Below, piece by piece: positions 1-7,913 of a stretch of 64,000 bases of DNA. Position numbers and translations under genes: made by a program. The first letter of the stretch is position 1. Every line of letters starts with the position of its first letter. Under the pieces are notes generated by a model. That model saw only the letters and a program-made list of their open reading frames with translations. It was not told the DNA's origin and made no database searches. The stretch spans positions 1,674,001-1,738,000 of the forward strand of contig NZ_CP029479.1 in the NCBI RefSeq assembly GCF_003150835.1. The letters run 5' to 3'. The stretch is from Phenylobacterium parvum. Lineage in GTDB: Bacteria; Pseudomonadota; Alphaproteobacteria; Caulobacterales; Caulobacteraceae.

Positions 1-274
1 ATCCCAGGCGCGCCAGTCCGGCGGCGGTGGTGTCTCCCGAGACGCCGGCGTTGATCACCCGGGCCTTCACACCCTGGGCTTCGAGGGCCCGCTCAAGCGC
101 CGGGGCGAAGCCCTGGGAGGGCTCCAGCCCGTAGCCGGCGAACAGGCTGTCGCCAAAAGCAACGATGATCGGACCCGTGAAGGCCGCCTCCGCGGCGGAG
201 CCGGCCTGTGTCTGCGGCGCCTCGGCGGCGGGTGAACAGGCCAGGACGAACTGGCAAAGCCCCGCCATAACCAC
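1..274 (-). CDS. tesA: Arylesterase / lysophospholipase L1-like SGNH hydrolase, N-terminal part
   Basis: Only the first ~90 residues lie in the window; the gene runs off its left edge. Read from the GTG at 274 or the ATG at 268, the protein starts with a short hydrophobic stretch ending FVLACS, a plausible lipobox. It then shows FGDSLFAGYG (SGNH block I, nucleophile Ser about residue 41 from the ATG) and NAGVSGDTTAAGLARL (block II). This is the usual TesA pattern, an envelope esterase/thioesterase acting on acyl esters. It is transcribed divergently from the ABC exporter at 314, an arrangement common in Proteobacteria (tesA next to ybbA-ybbP). The C-terminal catalytic Asp/His cannot be checked. 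Confidence 0.88.
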   Translation of the reverse strand, partial: MVMAGLCQFVLACSPAAEAPQTQAGSAAEAAFTGPIIVAFGDSLFAGYGLEPSQGFAPALERALEAQGVKARVINAGVSGDTTAAGLARLG

Positions 275-313
275 ATATAGCCATGATCCTGACCGCACCG
301 GACACCTCCACGC

Positions 314-1003
314 ATGACCGCCCACGCCGCCGACACCGACCTGATGATCCGCGCGCGGGGAGTGACACTTTCGCTTGGAAGCACCGACATCCTCAAGGGC
401 GTTGACCTCGATGCGCCTCACGGCCAGAGCCTGGCCGTCCTGGGACCCTCTGGTTCCGGCAAGTCGTCGCTGATGGCCGTCCTGTCCGGACTGGAGCGCG
501 CCACCGCCGGAGAGGTCCGGATCGACGGCCAGGACTTCGGCCCCCTGGACGAGGATTCCCTGGCCCGGGCCCGGCGCGGACGGATCGGAATCATCCTGCA
601 GGCCTTCCACCTGCTTCCGACCATGACCGCCCTGGAGAATGTCGCCACGCCGATGGAACTCTGCGGCGCCGCCGACGCCCGCGAGCGGGCCATAGAAGAG
701 CTTGCCGCTGTCGGCCTTGCCGACCGCCTCAGCCACTATCCGACCCAGCTTTCCGGCGGTGAGCAGCAGAGGGTGGCCATCGCCCGGGCCATGGCGCCCC
801 GCCCCGGCCTCATCTTCGCCGACGAGCCCACCGGCAACCTGGACGGCGCCACCTCGCGGCGTGTGGCCGACCTCCTGTTCGAGCGCCGGGCCGCCGCCGG
901 CGCCACCCTGGTCATGATCACCCACGACCCGGCGCTCGCCGCCCGCTGCGACCGGATCGTCGAGATGGCCGACGGGCGGATCGTCTCCGACAGGCTCGCA
1001 TGA
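314..1003 (+). CDS. ABC transporter ATP-binding protein, LolD/YbbA type
   Basis: A 229-residue ATPase subunit with every expected motif: Walker A GPSGSGKS (residues 44-51), Q-loop in ILQAFHL (about 96), signature LSGGEQQ (146-152), Walker B LIFADE (166-171), and an H-loop in MITHDP. Length and motifs fit the LolD/MacB/YbbA group, which powers FtsX-type permeases that handle lipoproteins, lipids or peptides in the inner membrane. It overlaps the permease gene by 4 bp (ATGA), so the two are translationally coupled. The divergent tesA favours a YbbAP-like role over LolCDE. The substrate is unknown. Confidence 0.93.
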   Translation: MTAHAADTDLMIRARGVTLSLGSTDILKGVDLDAPHGQSLAVLGPSGSGKSSLMAVLSGLERATAGEVRIDGQDFGPLDEDSLARARRGRIGIILQAFHLLPTMTALENVATPMELCGAADARERAIEELAAVGLADRLSHYPTQLSGGEQQRVAIARAMAPRPGLIFADEPTGNLDGATSRRVADLLFERRAAAGATLVMITHDPALAARCDRIVEMADGRIVSDRLA

Positions 1004-3537
1004 CCCCCGCGCCCGTCCCCGCAGCCGTCCCCGCAGCCGTCCTCTGGCGCATTGCGCGCCGCGACCTTTCTGCCTCCTTCCGGGGGCTCAGGCTCCTGTT
1101 CCTGTGCCTCTTCCTGGGGGTAGCCGCCCTGGCCGCCATCGGCAGCCTGACCGCCGCCATCACCGGCGAACTGACCAAGCGCGGCCGGGAGCTCCTGGGC
1201 GGGGACATCGAGGTCGCCCTGACCCAGAGGTACGCCACCGCCGCCGAGAAGGAGATCATGGCCGGCCTTGGGCGGGTCAGCGAGACCGTCCGGCTGCGGG
1301 CCATGGCGCGGGGCGGCTCCGGCCCGCCCATGCTGGCCGAACTGAAAGGCGTGGACGGCGTCTATCCCCTTTACGGCGAACTGACGGTCCGGACAGCTGC
1401 TGGCGTGCGCGCCGCGCCCCGGCCGGGACCCGGCGAGGTCCTGGTTGAACGGGGCCTGGCCGAACGCCTGGGCGTCGGCCCCGGGGATGTCGTCGGCTTC
1501 GGTCGGGCGGAGTTCCGGGTCGCCAGCGTCCTGGACACCGAGCCCGACCGGGTCGGCGAGGGATTCAGCCTGGGCCCCGCCGCCCTGATCCGGATCGAGG
1601 ACATTCCCGCCACGGACCTGATCCAGCCGGGCAGCCTTTACCAGGCTAAGTACCGGGTGAGGTTGCCCGAAGGACAACCGCGCTCCGACCGACTGGCGGA
1701 GTCCCTCAAGCGCGAACACGGCGAGGCCGGCTGGCAGGTGCGCGACCACAGCCGCGCAGCGCCTGGGGCCAGCCGCTTCTTCGAGCGCATGGGCCAGTTC
1801 CTGGGACTGATCGGCCTGGCCGCCCTGGTCATCGCCGGGATCGGCGTCAGCAATGGCGTCTCCGGCTACCTGACCGCCCGCCGGGGCTCCATCGCCACCC
1901 TCAAGGTGCTCGGGGCCTCGGGCAGGGACATTGCGGGGATCTACCTTCTGCAGATCGGGGTGGTGGCCGGGGCCGCCATCCTCACCGGCCTGGCCGCCGG
2001 GGCCGCGGCGCCCCCTGTCCTCCTGTCGCTGATCGGCGACCGCCTGCCCGTGCGGCCGGAATTCTCACTGCACCTGGCGCCCCTGCTCCTGGCCGCCGCC
2101 CAGGGCCTGCTGATCGCCTTCATCTTCACCTGGCTGCCCCTCGCCCGGGCGGGGGCGACCCCACCCGCCGCCATCTGGCGGGCGGCGCTGGAGCCACCGG
2201 GTCGGCCCGCGCGGCGGGACCTCTATGTGGTGGGCGGAGCGGCCGCCCTTTCGGTGGTCCTTGCGCTTGCAACCGCCGACAGGCCGCTGTTCTCGGCCGG
2301 GGTGCTGGCCGCAGCCGGCGGCGCCCTCCTGTTCCTGCTGGCGGTCGGCGTCGGCGTGCAGGCGATGGCCCGACGACTGCCGCGCCCGGCCTCGCCCCTG
2401 CTGCGACTGGCCTTGTCCAACCTGCACCGGCCCGGCGCACAAACCCCTGCCATGGTGATCGCCATGGGCCTGTCCCTGACCCTCTTCGTCCTGATCGCCG
2501 CCATCCAGACCAGCCTGGACGCCGAGATCGCCAGGTCCGTCCCGGCCCGGGCCCCGGCCCAGTTCGTACTGGACGTGCCCTCTGCCGGCGCCGACACCTT
2601 TCGCAAGGCCGTAACGGACGCCGCGCCCGGGGCCGAGGTCGACCTCGTTCCCGCCCTGCGGGGCATGATCACGGCCTATGGGGACCAGAAGGTCCGCGAT
2701 CTCAAGGAGATCCCACGCGAGGCGTGGGTGCTGCGCGGCGAACGCGGCGTCACCTACGCGGCGGATCTGCCCGCAGGCAGCCGCATCATGGCCGGGGAGT
2801 GGTGGCCGAAGGACTATGCGGGTCCTCCCCTCGTCTCCCTGGATGACGAGATCGCCGCGGACCTTGGCCTCGGTGTGGGCGATACGCTCACGGTCAGTGT
2901 GCTTGGGCGGGAAATCCCCGCGCGCATCGCCTCCCTGAGACGGATTGACTGGGACACCATGGGCTTCAACTACCTGATGGTCTTCCCGCCCAGCACCCTG
3001 GCCGGAGCGCCCCACACCCTGGCGGGCGCCCTCAGCCTGCCGCCCGAGCGCGAGACCGCCTCGGCCCGGGCCATCCTCGCCGCCTTCCCCGGTGTTTCAG
3101 TGATCTCGGTCCGTGAAGTCCTGGGGCAGGCCAGGACCCTGCTGGACCAGATGGCCCTGGCGGTCCTGGCGGCGGCCTCGGTGACCCTCCTGGCCGGCAT
3201 GGCGGTGCTGACCGGCGCAGTCGCGGCCGCGCGCCAGTCGCGGACCTACGACGCCGTGGTGCTGAAGACGCTGGGCGCCACGCGCGGCCAGTTGCTCGGC
3301 GTCCAGGCCCTAGAGTACGCCGTGCTGGGTCTCTTGCTGGCGGCTGTCTCCCTGGCGGTGGGGCTGGGCGGCGCCTGGTGGATCATCGTCCAGGTCTTCG
3401 AGTTCACCTGGGCGCCAGACTGGGGGCGTGTCCTGGCGACCCTGGGCGCAGGCCTTGGGGTCACCCTCGTACTGAGCCTCGCTGGCGCCCTGCCCATCCT
3501 GTCGGCCCGCCCGGCGACGGCCCTGCGGACCGTCTAG
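1000..3537 (+). CDS. FtsX-like ABC transporter permease, YbbP type
   Basis: An 845-residue inner-membrane permease. An N-terminal membrane segment near residues 25-55 (RLLFLCLFLGVAALAAIGSL) is followed by a large periplasmic domain, then two FtsX domains separated by a second periplasmic region. Membrane segments cluster near residues 265-400, 410-500 and 715-845. The repeated LKVLGASGRDI and LKTLGATRGQL segments are the FtsX-domain coupling motifs. The length and duplicated FtsX layout match YbbP rather than the ~400-residue LolC/E. It begins at an ATG overlapping the stop of the ATPase gene. Function is probably export or membrane extraction of a hydrophobic substrate; the substrate cannot be read from sequence. 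Confidence 0.92.
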   Translation: MTPAPVPAAVPAAVLWRIARRDLSASFRGLRLLFLCLFLGVAALAAIGSLTAAITGELTKRGRELLGGDIEVALTQRYATAAEKEIMAGLGRVSETVRLRAMARGGSGPPMLAELKGVDGVYPLYGELTVRTAAGVRAAPRPGPGEVLVERGLAERLGVGPGDVVGFGRAEFRVASVLDTEPDRVGEGFSLGPAALIRIEDIPATDLIQPGSLYQAKYRVRLPEGQPRSDRLAESLKREHGEAGWQVRDHSRAAPGASRFFERMGQFLGLIGLAALVIAGIGVSNGVSGYLTARRGSIATLKVLGASGRDIAGIYLLQIGVVAGAAILTGLAAGAAAPPVLLSLIGDRLPVRPEFSLHLAPLLLAAAQGLLIAFIFTWLPLARAGATPPAAIWRAALEPPGRPARRDLYVVGGAAALSVVLALATADRPLFSAGVLAAAGGALLFLLAVGVGVQAMARRLPRPASPLLRLALSNLHRPGAQTPAMVIAMGLSLTLFVLIAAIQTSLDAEIARSVPARAPAQFVLDVPSAGADTFRKAVTDAAPGAEVDLVPALRGMITAYGDQKVRDLKEIPREAWVLRGERGVTYAADLPAGSRIMAGEWWPKDYAGPPLVSLDDEIAADLGLGVGDTLTVSVLGREIPARIASLRRIDWDTMGFNYLMVFPPSTLAGAPHTLAGALSLPPERETASARAILAAFPGVSVISVREVLGQARTLLDQMALAVLAAASVTLLAGMAVLTGAVAAARQSRTYDAVVLKTLGATRGQLLGVQALEYAVLGLLLAAVSLAVGLGGAWWIIVQVFEFTWAPDWGRVLATLGAGLGVTLVLSLAGALPILSARPATALRTV

Positions 3538-3566
3538 GTCGATCTTCCCGGTAAAGGGGTGCAGAG

Positions 3567-4277
3567 ATGAGCGACTTCTACGCCCGGGACCTGGCCGAGA
3601 TACATGCCGAGGGGTTCGGCGCCCTCGGCGCAGCGGCGGCCCAGGTCGTCCATGAGGCCCTCGGGGACCGGATCAACGGCGCCCGGGTCGTCGACATCGG
3701 ATGCGGCGCCGGGGCGCTTTCCGCGCCGCTCTCCGAAGCCGGCGCGGAAGTCTGGGGCCTCGACCTGTCGCCAGACCTCCTGGACATCGCCCGCCGCCAG
3801 GCGCCGGGCGCCGTCTTCCGGCAGGGCTCCCTGCATGAGGTGGACCTACCCCAGGCGGATGTCGTCTGCGCCATCGGCGAGGTGGTGAACTACCTGGCAG
3901 ACCCGAGGGCGGGCGAGACGGGGTTGGCGGACTTCCTGCACCGGGCGTCCGGAGCCCTGCCCCAGGGGGGACTCCTCCTGTTCGACGCCGCCGCCCCCGG
4001 CCGGGGCGCCAGCCGCAGCTTCACCGAGGGCCCGGGCTGGGCAGTGGGCGCCGTCAGCGAGGAAGCCGGAGGGATCCTGACCCGCAGGATCACCACCTTC
4101 CGCGAGACCGGAGGGACCTGGAGGCGCTCGCAGGAGCTCCACCGCCTGGCCCTGCTGGCCCCCGACCGGGTCCTGGCGGCTCTCGATGCAGCGGGCTTCA
4201 AGGCGGAGACCCTGCCGGGCTACGGCGCCCTAACCCTTCCCCCCGGCCTGCCCGCCTATCGGGCGACAAGGCTCTGA
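3567..4277 (+). CDS. Class I SAM-dependent methyltransferase
   Basis: A 236-residue cytosolic methyltransferase. Motif I is VVDIGCGAGA (residues 41-50), followed by VWGLDLSPDLLDIARRQ, the acidic ribose-binding loop, and a VVCAIGEVVNYL segment at the motif IV position. The start is well supported by AAAGGGGTG upstream of the ATG. It lies 29 bp after the ABC permease and converges on the arsenic operon, separated by only ~10 bp. The substrate is unknown; the fold is the ubiquitous methyltransferase domain 25 type, so I give no reaction. Confidence 0.85.
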   Translation: MSDFYARDLAEIHAEGFGALGAAAAQVVHEALGDRINGARVVDIGCGAGALSAPLSEAGAEVWGLDLSPDLLDIARRQAPGAVFRQGSLHEVDLPQADVVCAIGEVVNYLADPRAGETGLADFLHRASGALPQGGLLLFDAAAPGRGASRSFTEGPGWAVGAVSEEAGGILTRRITTFRETGGTWRRSQELHRLALLAPDRVLAALDAAGFKAETLPGYGALTLPPGLPAYRATRL

Positions 4278-4287
4278 GCCCCCGTTA

Positions 4288-4977
4288 TCAGCCGGACGGC
4301 CGCGACTCCGTCCGAGAGAACAGCCAATCGCTGACCTTGAGAGCGAGGACCGCTCCAAGTCCCTGGCCCGCCAGGAAGCCCGGGACTGAGATCGGAGCAA
4401 TTCCAGCGAAGGTATCCGTCAGGCTCCGGGCAAGCGTTACGGCCGGATTTGCGAAGGACGTCGAAGCCGTGAAGCCATAGGCGGCGGTGATATAGAGGGC
4501 CACGAGGGCCGCCACACGGTCGGGGGCGAGGCGACCGGCCAGCCGGATCACCAGGATGAGACCGAAAGTCGCCACGGCCTCCGAGAAGGCCTGGCCGGCG
4601 CCTGAGCGGAGCTTGTCCGAGACCTGCAGCAGGGGCAGGTCGAACATGGCGTGCGCCAGGAGGACCCCGGCGAAGGCGCCAATGAACTGGACCGCGACCC
4701 GCAGGAAGCCCTCGCGCGCACCGAAGGCCCCGTCGCGAATCGCAGATGCGGTGGCCATGGGGTTGAACTGGGCGCCAGATATCGGCCCGAGCAGGGTGAT
4801 CAGGACCGCAAGGCCCGCGCCCGTGGACAGGGTGTTGAGCATCAGGGCGACGGCCATGTTCCCGCCGGAAAGCTGCTCACCCATGATTCCGGAACCCACC
4901 ACGATGGCGAGCAGGAGGGCCGTTCCCAGCCCCTCGGCGGCCAGGCGGCGATGAAGATCAAAGGCGGGCGCCGTCAC
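4288..4977 (-). CDS. aqpS: Aquaporin-family (MIP) channel, AqpS-like arsenite channel
   Basis: A 229-residue protein with six hydrophobic segments and the two re-entrant MIP loops. The first loop has NPM (residues 72-74, in SGAQFNPMATA) in place of NPA; the second is canonical NPA (177-179, in FANPAVTLAR). It is the last gene of an arsR-arsC-aquaporin operon and overlaps arsC by 4 bp. In Sinorhizobium, AqpS lets arsenite made by ArsC flow out of the cell. The same role is likely here, because no ArsB or Acr3 pump is encoded nearby. The altered first NPA box is not unusual for divergent MIPs. The channel assignment is firm; the arsenite substrate is inferred from context. Confidence 0.88.
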   Translation of the reverse strand: MTAPAFDLHRRLAAEGLGTALLLAIVVGSGIMGEQLSGGNMAVALMLNTLSTGAGLAVLITLLGPISGAQFNPMATASAIRDGAFGAREGFLRVAVQFIGAFAGVLLAHAMFDLPLLQVSDKLRSGAGQAFSEAVATFGLILVIRLAGRLAPDRVAALVALYITAAYGFTASTSFANPAVTLARSLTDTFAGIAPISVPGFLAGQGLGAVLALKVSDWLFSRTESRPSG

Positions 4978-5492
4978 GGCGACATGTCCCGGTTAGGGTC
5001 ACGGCGACCGATCCGGTCCAAAACGGCCTTGGCGTCAGGCCCTTCCAGATCCTCCGGCGGCAGGGCGAGGAAGGCCTCGACCCGGTCCCTGAGGCGACGG
5101 GCCGCCTGGCCAAAAGCCTCCGCGACCTCCGCCTCTGAACCTGACACCGCCGCAGGGTCCGGCACCCCCCAGTGCGCAGTGACCGGATGGCCCGGCCAGA
5201 CCGGGCAGACCTCGCCCGCAGCATTGTCGCAGACGGTGAAGATGAAATCGATCGGCGGCGCCCCGGGTGCGGCGAACTCGTCCCAGGACTTGGAGCGGAA
5301 GTCCGCTGGATCGAGGCCGAGGGCCCGCAGGACCGGAAAGGCGCCCGGATTGACCCGTCCGGTCGGGAAGGACCCCGCAGAGTGGGACCGGAACCGGTCG
5401 CCGCCAAGGCTCCGGAGGAGGCCCTCCGCCATGACTGAACGGGCGGAATTGCCTGTGCACAGGAAGAGGACGTTTCGGCGTGCGTCATTCAT
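4974..5492 (-). CDS. arsC: Arsenate reductase, low-molecular-weight phosphatase type
   Basis: A 172-residue protein of the LMW-phosphotyrosine-phosphatase fold. The P-loop CTGNSARS (C12 to R18, CX5R) is at the N terminus, and a VPDPA segment at about residue 129 supplies the catalytic Asp. Further cysteines include one in FTVCDNAAGEVC, typical of thioredoxin- or glutaredoxin-coupled ArsC enzymes that reduce arsenate to arsenite. The gene sits between arsR (8-bp overlap upstream) and the aquaporin (4-bp overlap downstream), which makes arsenate reductase much more likely than protein phosphatase. Confidence 0.92.
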   Translation of the reverse strand: MNDARRNVLFLCTGNSARSVMAEGLLRSLGGDRFRSHSAGSFPTGRVNPGAFPVLRALGLDPADFRSKSWDEFAAPGAPPIDFIFTVCDNAAGEVCPVWPGHPVTAHWGVPDPAAVSGSEAEVAEAFGQAARRLRDRVEAFLALPPEDLEGPDAKAVLDRIGRRDPNRDMSP

Positions 5493-5871
5493 CGGCGCTT
5501 CTCGACAAAAGGGTTGAGTGCGCCGGCGCTGGGGCGCAGGCGGGGGAGAGGTCCGCGCAGATCTCCGGGCGTCCGTCGCAGCAGTCCTCCATCAGGTAGG
5601 ACAGGAGCCCGCGCATGGCGGCGAAGTCAGCGGAGTAGATGATCGAGCGCCCCTCCCGGCGCGAACGGACAAGTCCCGCGCCCGCCAGGATGGCCAGGTT
5701 GGAGGACAAGGTGTTGGGAAGGCTGCCCGTCGCCCGAGCGATCTCTCCGGCGGCCAGGCCCCCGGGGCCCGTCCGGACGAGCCGCCGGAAGACCTCGAGC
5801 CGGCCAGGATGCGCCAGTGCGCTCAGGGCGGCGACGGCGGAGGCTGAATGCGTCGGGTCACGATCGGTCAT
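5485..5871 (-). CDS. arsR: ArsR-family arsenic-responsive repressor
   Basis: A 128-residue winged-helix protein. The HTH lies at about residues 40-75 (AAGEIARATGSLPNTLSSNLAIL in two pieces, then a GRSIIYS wing). It lacks the CVC pair in the recognition helix seen in E. coli ArsR. Instead it has C97, C98, C105 and C112 in a C-terminal tail. A C-terminal cysteine site is known from the Acidithiobacillus ferrooxidans ArsR (CC plus a third Cys), so arsenite sensing through this tail is a reasonable inference. It is the first gene of the ars operon. No clear Shine-Dalgarno precedes the ATG at 5871; the leader may be very short. A dyad upstream is the candidate operator. Confidence 0.92.
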   Translation of the reverse strand: MTDRDPTHSASAVAALSALAHPGRLEVFRRLVRTGPGGLAAGEIARATGSLPNTLSSNLAILAGAGLVRSRREGRSIIYSADFAAMRGLLSYLMEDCCDGRPEICADLSPACAPAPAHSTLLSRSADE

Positions 5872-5887
5872 CGGTCGATGATAAATC

Positions 5888-5905
5888 GATAATTCTCGAA
5901 TTGTC
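5888..5905. promoter_or_regulatory. Candidate ArsR operator between arsR and the dioxygenase gene
   Basis: GATAATTC-TC-GAATTGTC is an 8+8 dyad with one mismatch and a 2-bp spacer. It sits 17 bp upstream of the arsR start, in an AT-rich island inside otherwise very GC-rich DNA. Position and symmetry fit autoregulation of the ars operon. It could also influence the divergent dioxygenase gene starting at 5961. Binding by ArsR is inference. Confidence 0.5.
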
Positions 5906-5960
5906 GAATCTAAATCCAGACCCCAGTCTGGAAGTCAGGAAGACAGCGCAAGGACGGCCC

Positions 5961-6944
5961 ATGCTGACGCCCTCCCCCCTGACCACCGCCGACGCCTGGC
6001 TCGGCCGCGACATGGCGCGGCGCGAGGACTGGAGGCGGGTCCTGACGGGGTCGGAGGTGCAGGAACTGGTGGCGGCGCGGGCGACGGCAAGGGTCCGGAC
6101 CGTTGATCGGGCGGATTGGACCAAGGCGGACTTCCCCCTTCCCAGCCTGGCCGAAGAGGTCCGAGGCTGGCTTGAGGACCTCGACCAGGGCCGGGGTTTC
6201 CTGCTGCTGAGGGGGCTTCCGGTCGGGGAGCTGGGACACGAGGCGGCGGCCGACATTTACTGGGGACTTGGCCTGCACATGGGCCGGGCGATCTCGCAGA
6301 ACACGGACGGGGACCTGCTGGGGCATGTCCGGGACACAGGCGCCGACCCGAACGCCTACGGGGTCCGGCTCTACAAGACCCGGGCCGAGCAGGACTTCCA
6401 TACCGACGGCGCGGACATCATCGGCCTGCTCTGCCTGCAGGGGGCGAAGTCGGGTGGGGTGAGCCGCATCGCCTCCTCGGCCGCCATCTTCAATCGGTTG
6501 CTGGAAGAGCGGCCGGACCTCGTCCCCGCCTTGTTCAGCACATTTCCCTTCGACACCCAGGGCCAGCACAGGCCCGGGACGCCCGCCTGGTTCGTCCGTC
6601 CCCTCTGTCGCCTGGTCGAGGGCCGGCTGAACCTGTTCTTCATCCCCTGGTACATCGGCGAAAGCCAACGGCACGAGGACGCCCCGCGGCTGTCCGCAGA
6701 GCAGCAGGCTGTACTGAGCTTCATCGAGGCCACAGCCAACGATCCCGACCACTACCTGGACATGGACTTCCAGCCCGGAGACATCCAGCTGCTAAAGAAC
6801 GCCTCCATCCTCCATAAGCGCACCGCCTACGAGGACTGGGACGACCCGGTGCGCAAGCGCCATCTCCTTCGCCTCTGGCTGGTGCAGGAGAGCTTCAGCG
6901 CCGGCGACGCCAGCCTGCGCGAGGGGGTGCAGGCCCCGGGCTAG
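5961..6944 (+). CDS. TauD/TfdA-family Fe(II)/2-oxoglutarate dioxygenase
   Basis: A 327-residue enzyme. The iron-binding HTD is in DFHTDGADI (H147, D149), with a distal His in ASILHKRTAYED (about H285) and a 2-oxoglutarate-binding Arg in RHLLRLWL (about 304). The C-terminal pattern is the one seen in TauD/TfdA relatives annotated as taurine catabolism dioxygenases. The ATG at 5961 is preceded by AGGACG; reading further upstream would run translation through the arsR operator. The substrate is unknown. The gene is divergent from arsR, so a link to organoarsenic chemistry is conceivable, but nothing in the sequence shows it. Confidence 0.85.
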   Translation: MLTPSPLTTADAWLGRDMARREDWRRVLTGSEVQELVAARATARVRTVDRADWTKADFPLPSLAEEVRGWLEDLDQGRGFLLLRGLPVGELGHEAAADIYWGLGLHMGRAISQNTDGDLLGHVRDTGADPNAYGVRLYKTRAEQDFHTDGADIIGLLCLQGAKSGGVSRIASSAAIFNRLLEERPDLVPALFSTFPFDTQGQHRPGTPAWFVRPLCRLVEGRLNLFFIPWYIGESQRHEDAPRLSAEQQAVLSFIEATANDPDHYLDMDFQPGDIQLLKNASILHKRTAYEDWDDPVRKRHLLRLWLVQESFSAGDASLREGVQAPG

Positions 6945-7651
6945 GCGGCGGCCAGGCGCTCGGCCAGGCTTCGCAGGGCGGGATCCCGCTTGCGGGCCAG
7001 GAGGTCGATCGCGGTCCTGCCGTCCGGCCCCGGAATGTCACCACGGGCGCCGAAGCCAATGACTGTTGCGAGCGCCTCTGCAGGGCTCGACTTGCGGATC
7101 ATCAGATGCAGGGCGGTCAGGCCGTCCCGGCCCCGGTGGTCCGGGTTGGCGCCAGCCTCAAGGAGCCTCTGGGCGCTGTCGAAGTGGCTTGTAGCGACCG
7201 CCCATAGGAAGGGTGTCGCGCCATCCTCCGAGGTGGTCTCGTCGACAGGTGCGCCGCAAGCGAGCAGGAGATCGATGGCGGCCAGGTCAGAGCGCCAGGC
7301 CGCCGCGTAGAGACAGAAGCCGGGATCGGCGCCGCGCTCCAGAAGGAAGCGCGCGAGGTCAAGGTTCCGCCCGCGGCTGACTGCATGCCAGAGCGGCGTG
7401 GCCCGCCAGGCGCCCTCGCAGAAGGCCGGCTCATCGAGGCCGAGGCCGAAATCGAGGAGGACCGACGCGGTGGCGATACCCGCCTCGGCGGGCCGTTCCG
7501 GCGGTCCAGGCTCCACCATGCAAGCGAGGTGAAGCCAGTTCCGACCCCGGGGATCGCGATGCCCGAGCAGGTCCGGCTGGGCCCGGAGGACCTCGCCCAC
7601 GGCGGCGGTCTTCCAGGTCCGGACAAGATCGCGCAGGCGGCTGGGGGTCAT
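6941..7651 (-). CDS. Ankyrin-repeat protein
   Basis: A 236-residue protein of repeated ~33-residue ankyrin units: DPRGRNWLHLACMV, ATPLWHAVSRGRNLDLARFLLERGAD, ATPFLWAVATSHFDSAQRLLEAGANPD, GLTALHLMIRK, and GRTAIDLLARK. No signal peptide or membrane segment is evident, so it is probably a cytosolic protein-protein interaction module. I chose the ATG at 7651; upstream ATG/TTG options in frame would add non-repeat, Arg-rich sequence. It converges on the dioxygenase gene with a 4-bp overlap of stop regions. Partner and function are unknown. Confidence 0.82.
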   Translation of the reverse strand: MTPSRLRDLVRTWKTAAVGEVLRAQPDLLGHRDPRGRNWLHLACMVEPGPPERPAEAGIATASVLLDFGLGLDEPAFCEGAWRATPLWHAVSRGRNLDLARFLLERGADPGFCLYAAAWRSDLAAIDLLLACGAPVDETTSEDGATPFLWAVATSHFDSAQRLLEAGANPDHRGRDGLTALHLMIRKSSPAEALATVIGFGARGDIPGPDGRTAIDLLARKRDPALRSLAERLAAA

Positions 7652-7810
7652 CACGGGAGGGCTTCGACGGAGACGTCGGCACATGCTGCGCCCGACCCAC
7701 CCGTTAGGCAAGAGATCGGGGAAGTCATTTCTGGACGGCTGAGTACACAACGGCTAAGTAATAGAAAAACCGTGGGAAAATCGCCTTCAACACGACATGG
7801 TCGCTTGCTC

Positions 7811-7880
7811 CCGCCCTGCATTGGGCGGAACATGTCCCTCAACAAGCGGACCCGGAGTCCCGCCCTAGTGGCGCCGCCAC
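7811..7880. promoter_or_regulatory. Two dyads in the leader of the efflux operon
   Basis: CCGCCC-TGCATT-GGGCGG (7811-7828) and GTGGCG-C-CGCCAC (7868-7880) lie in the ~260-bp region between the ankyrin gene and the efflux operon. The second ends 33 bp before the GTG start of the membrane-fusion gene. Either could be a repressor operator or an mRNA hairpin. No regulator gene is adjacent. The rest of this gap shows nothing I can assign. Confidence 0.35.
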
Positions 7881-7913
7881 GGAACAGCACGATCAGACGG
7901 GGGAGGAAGGCGC

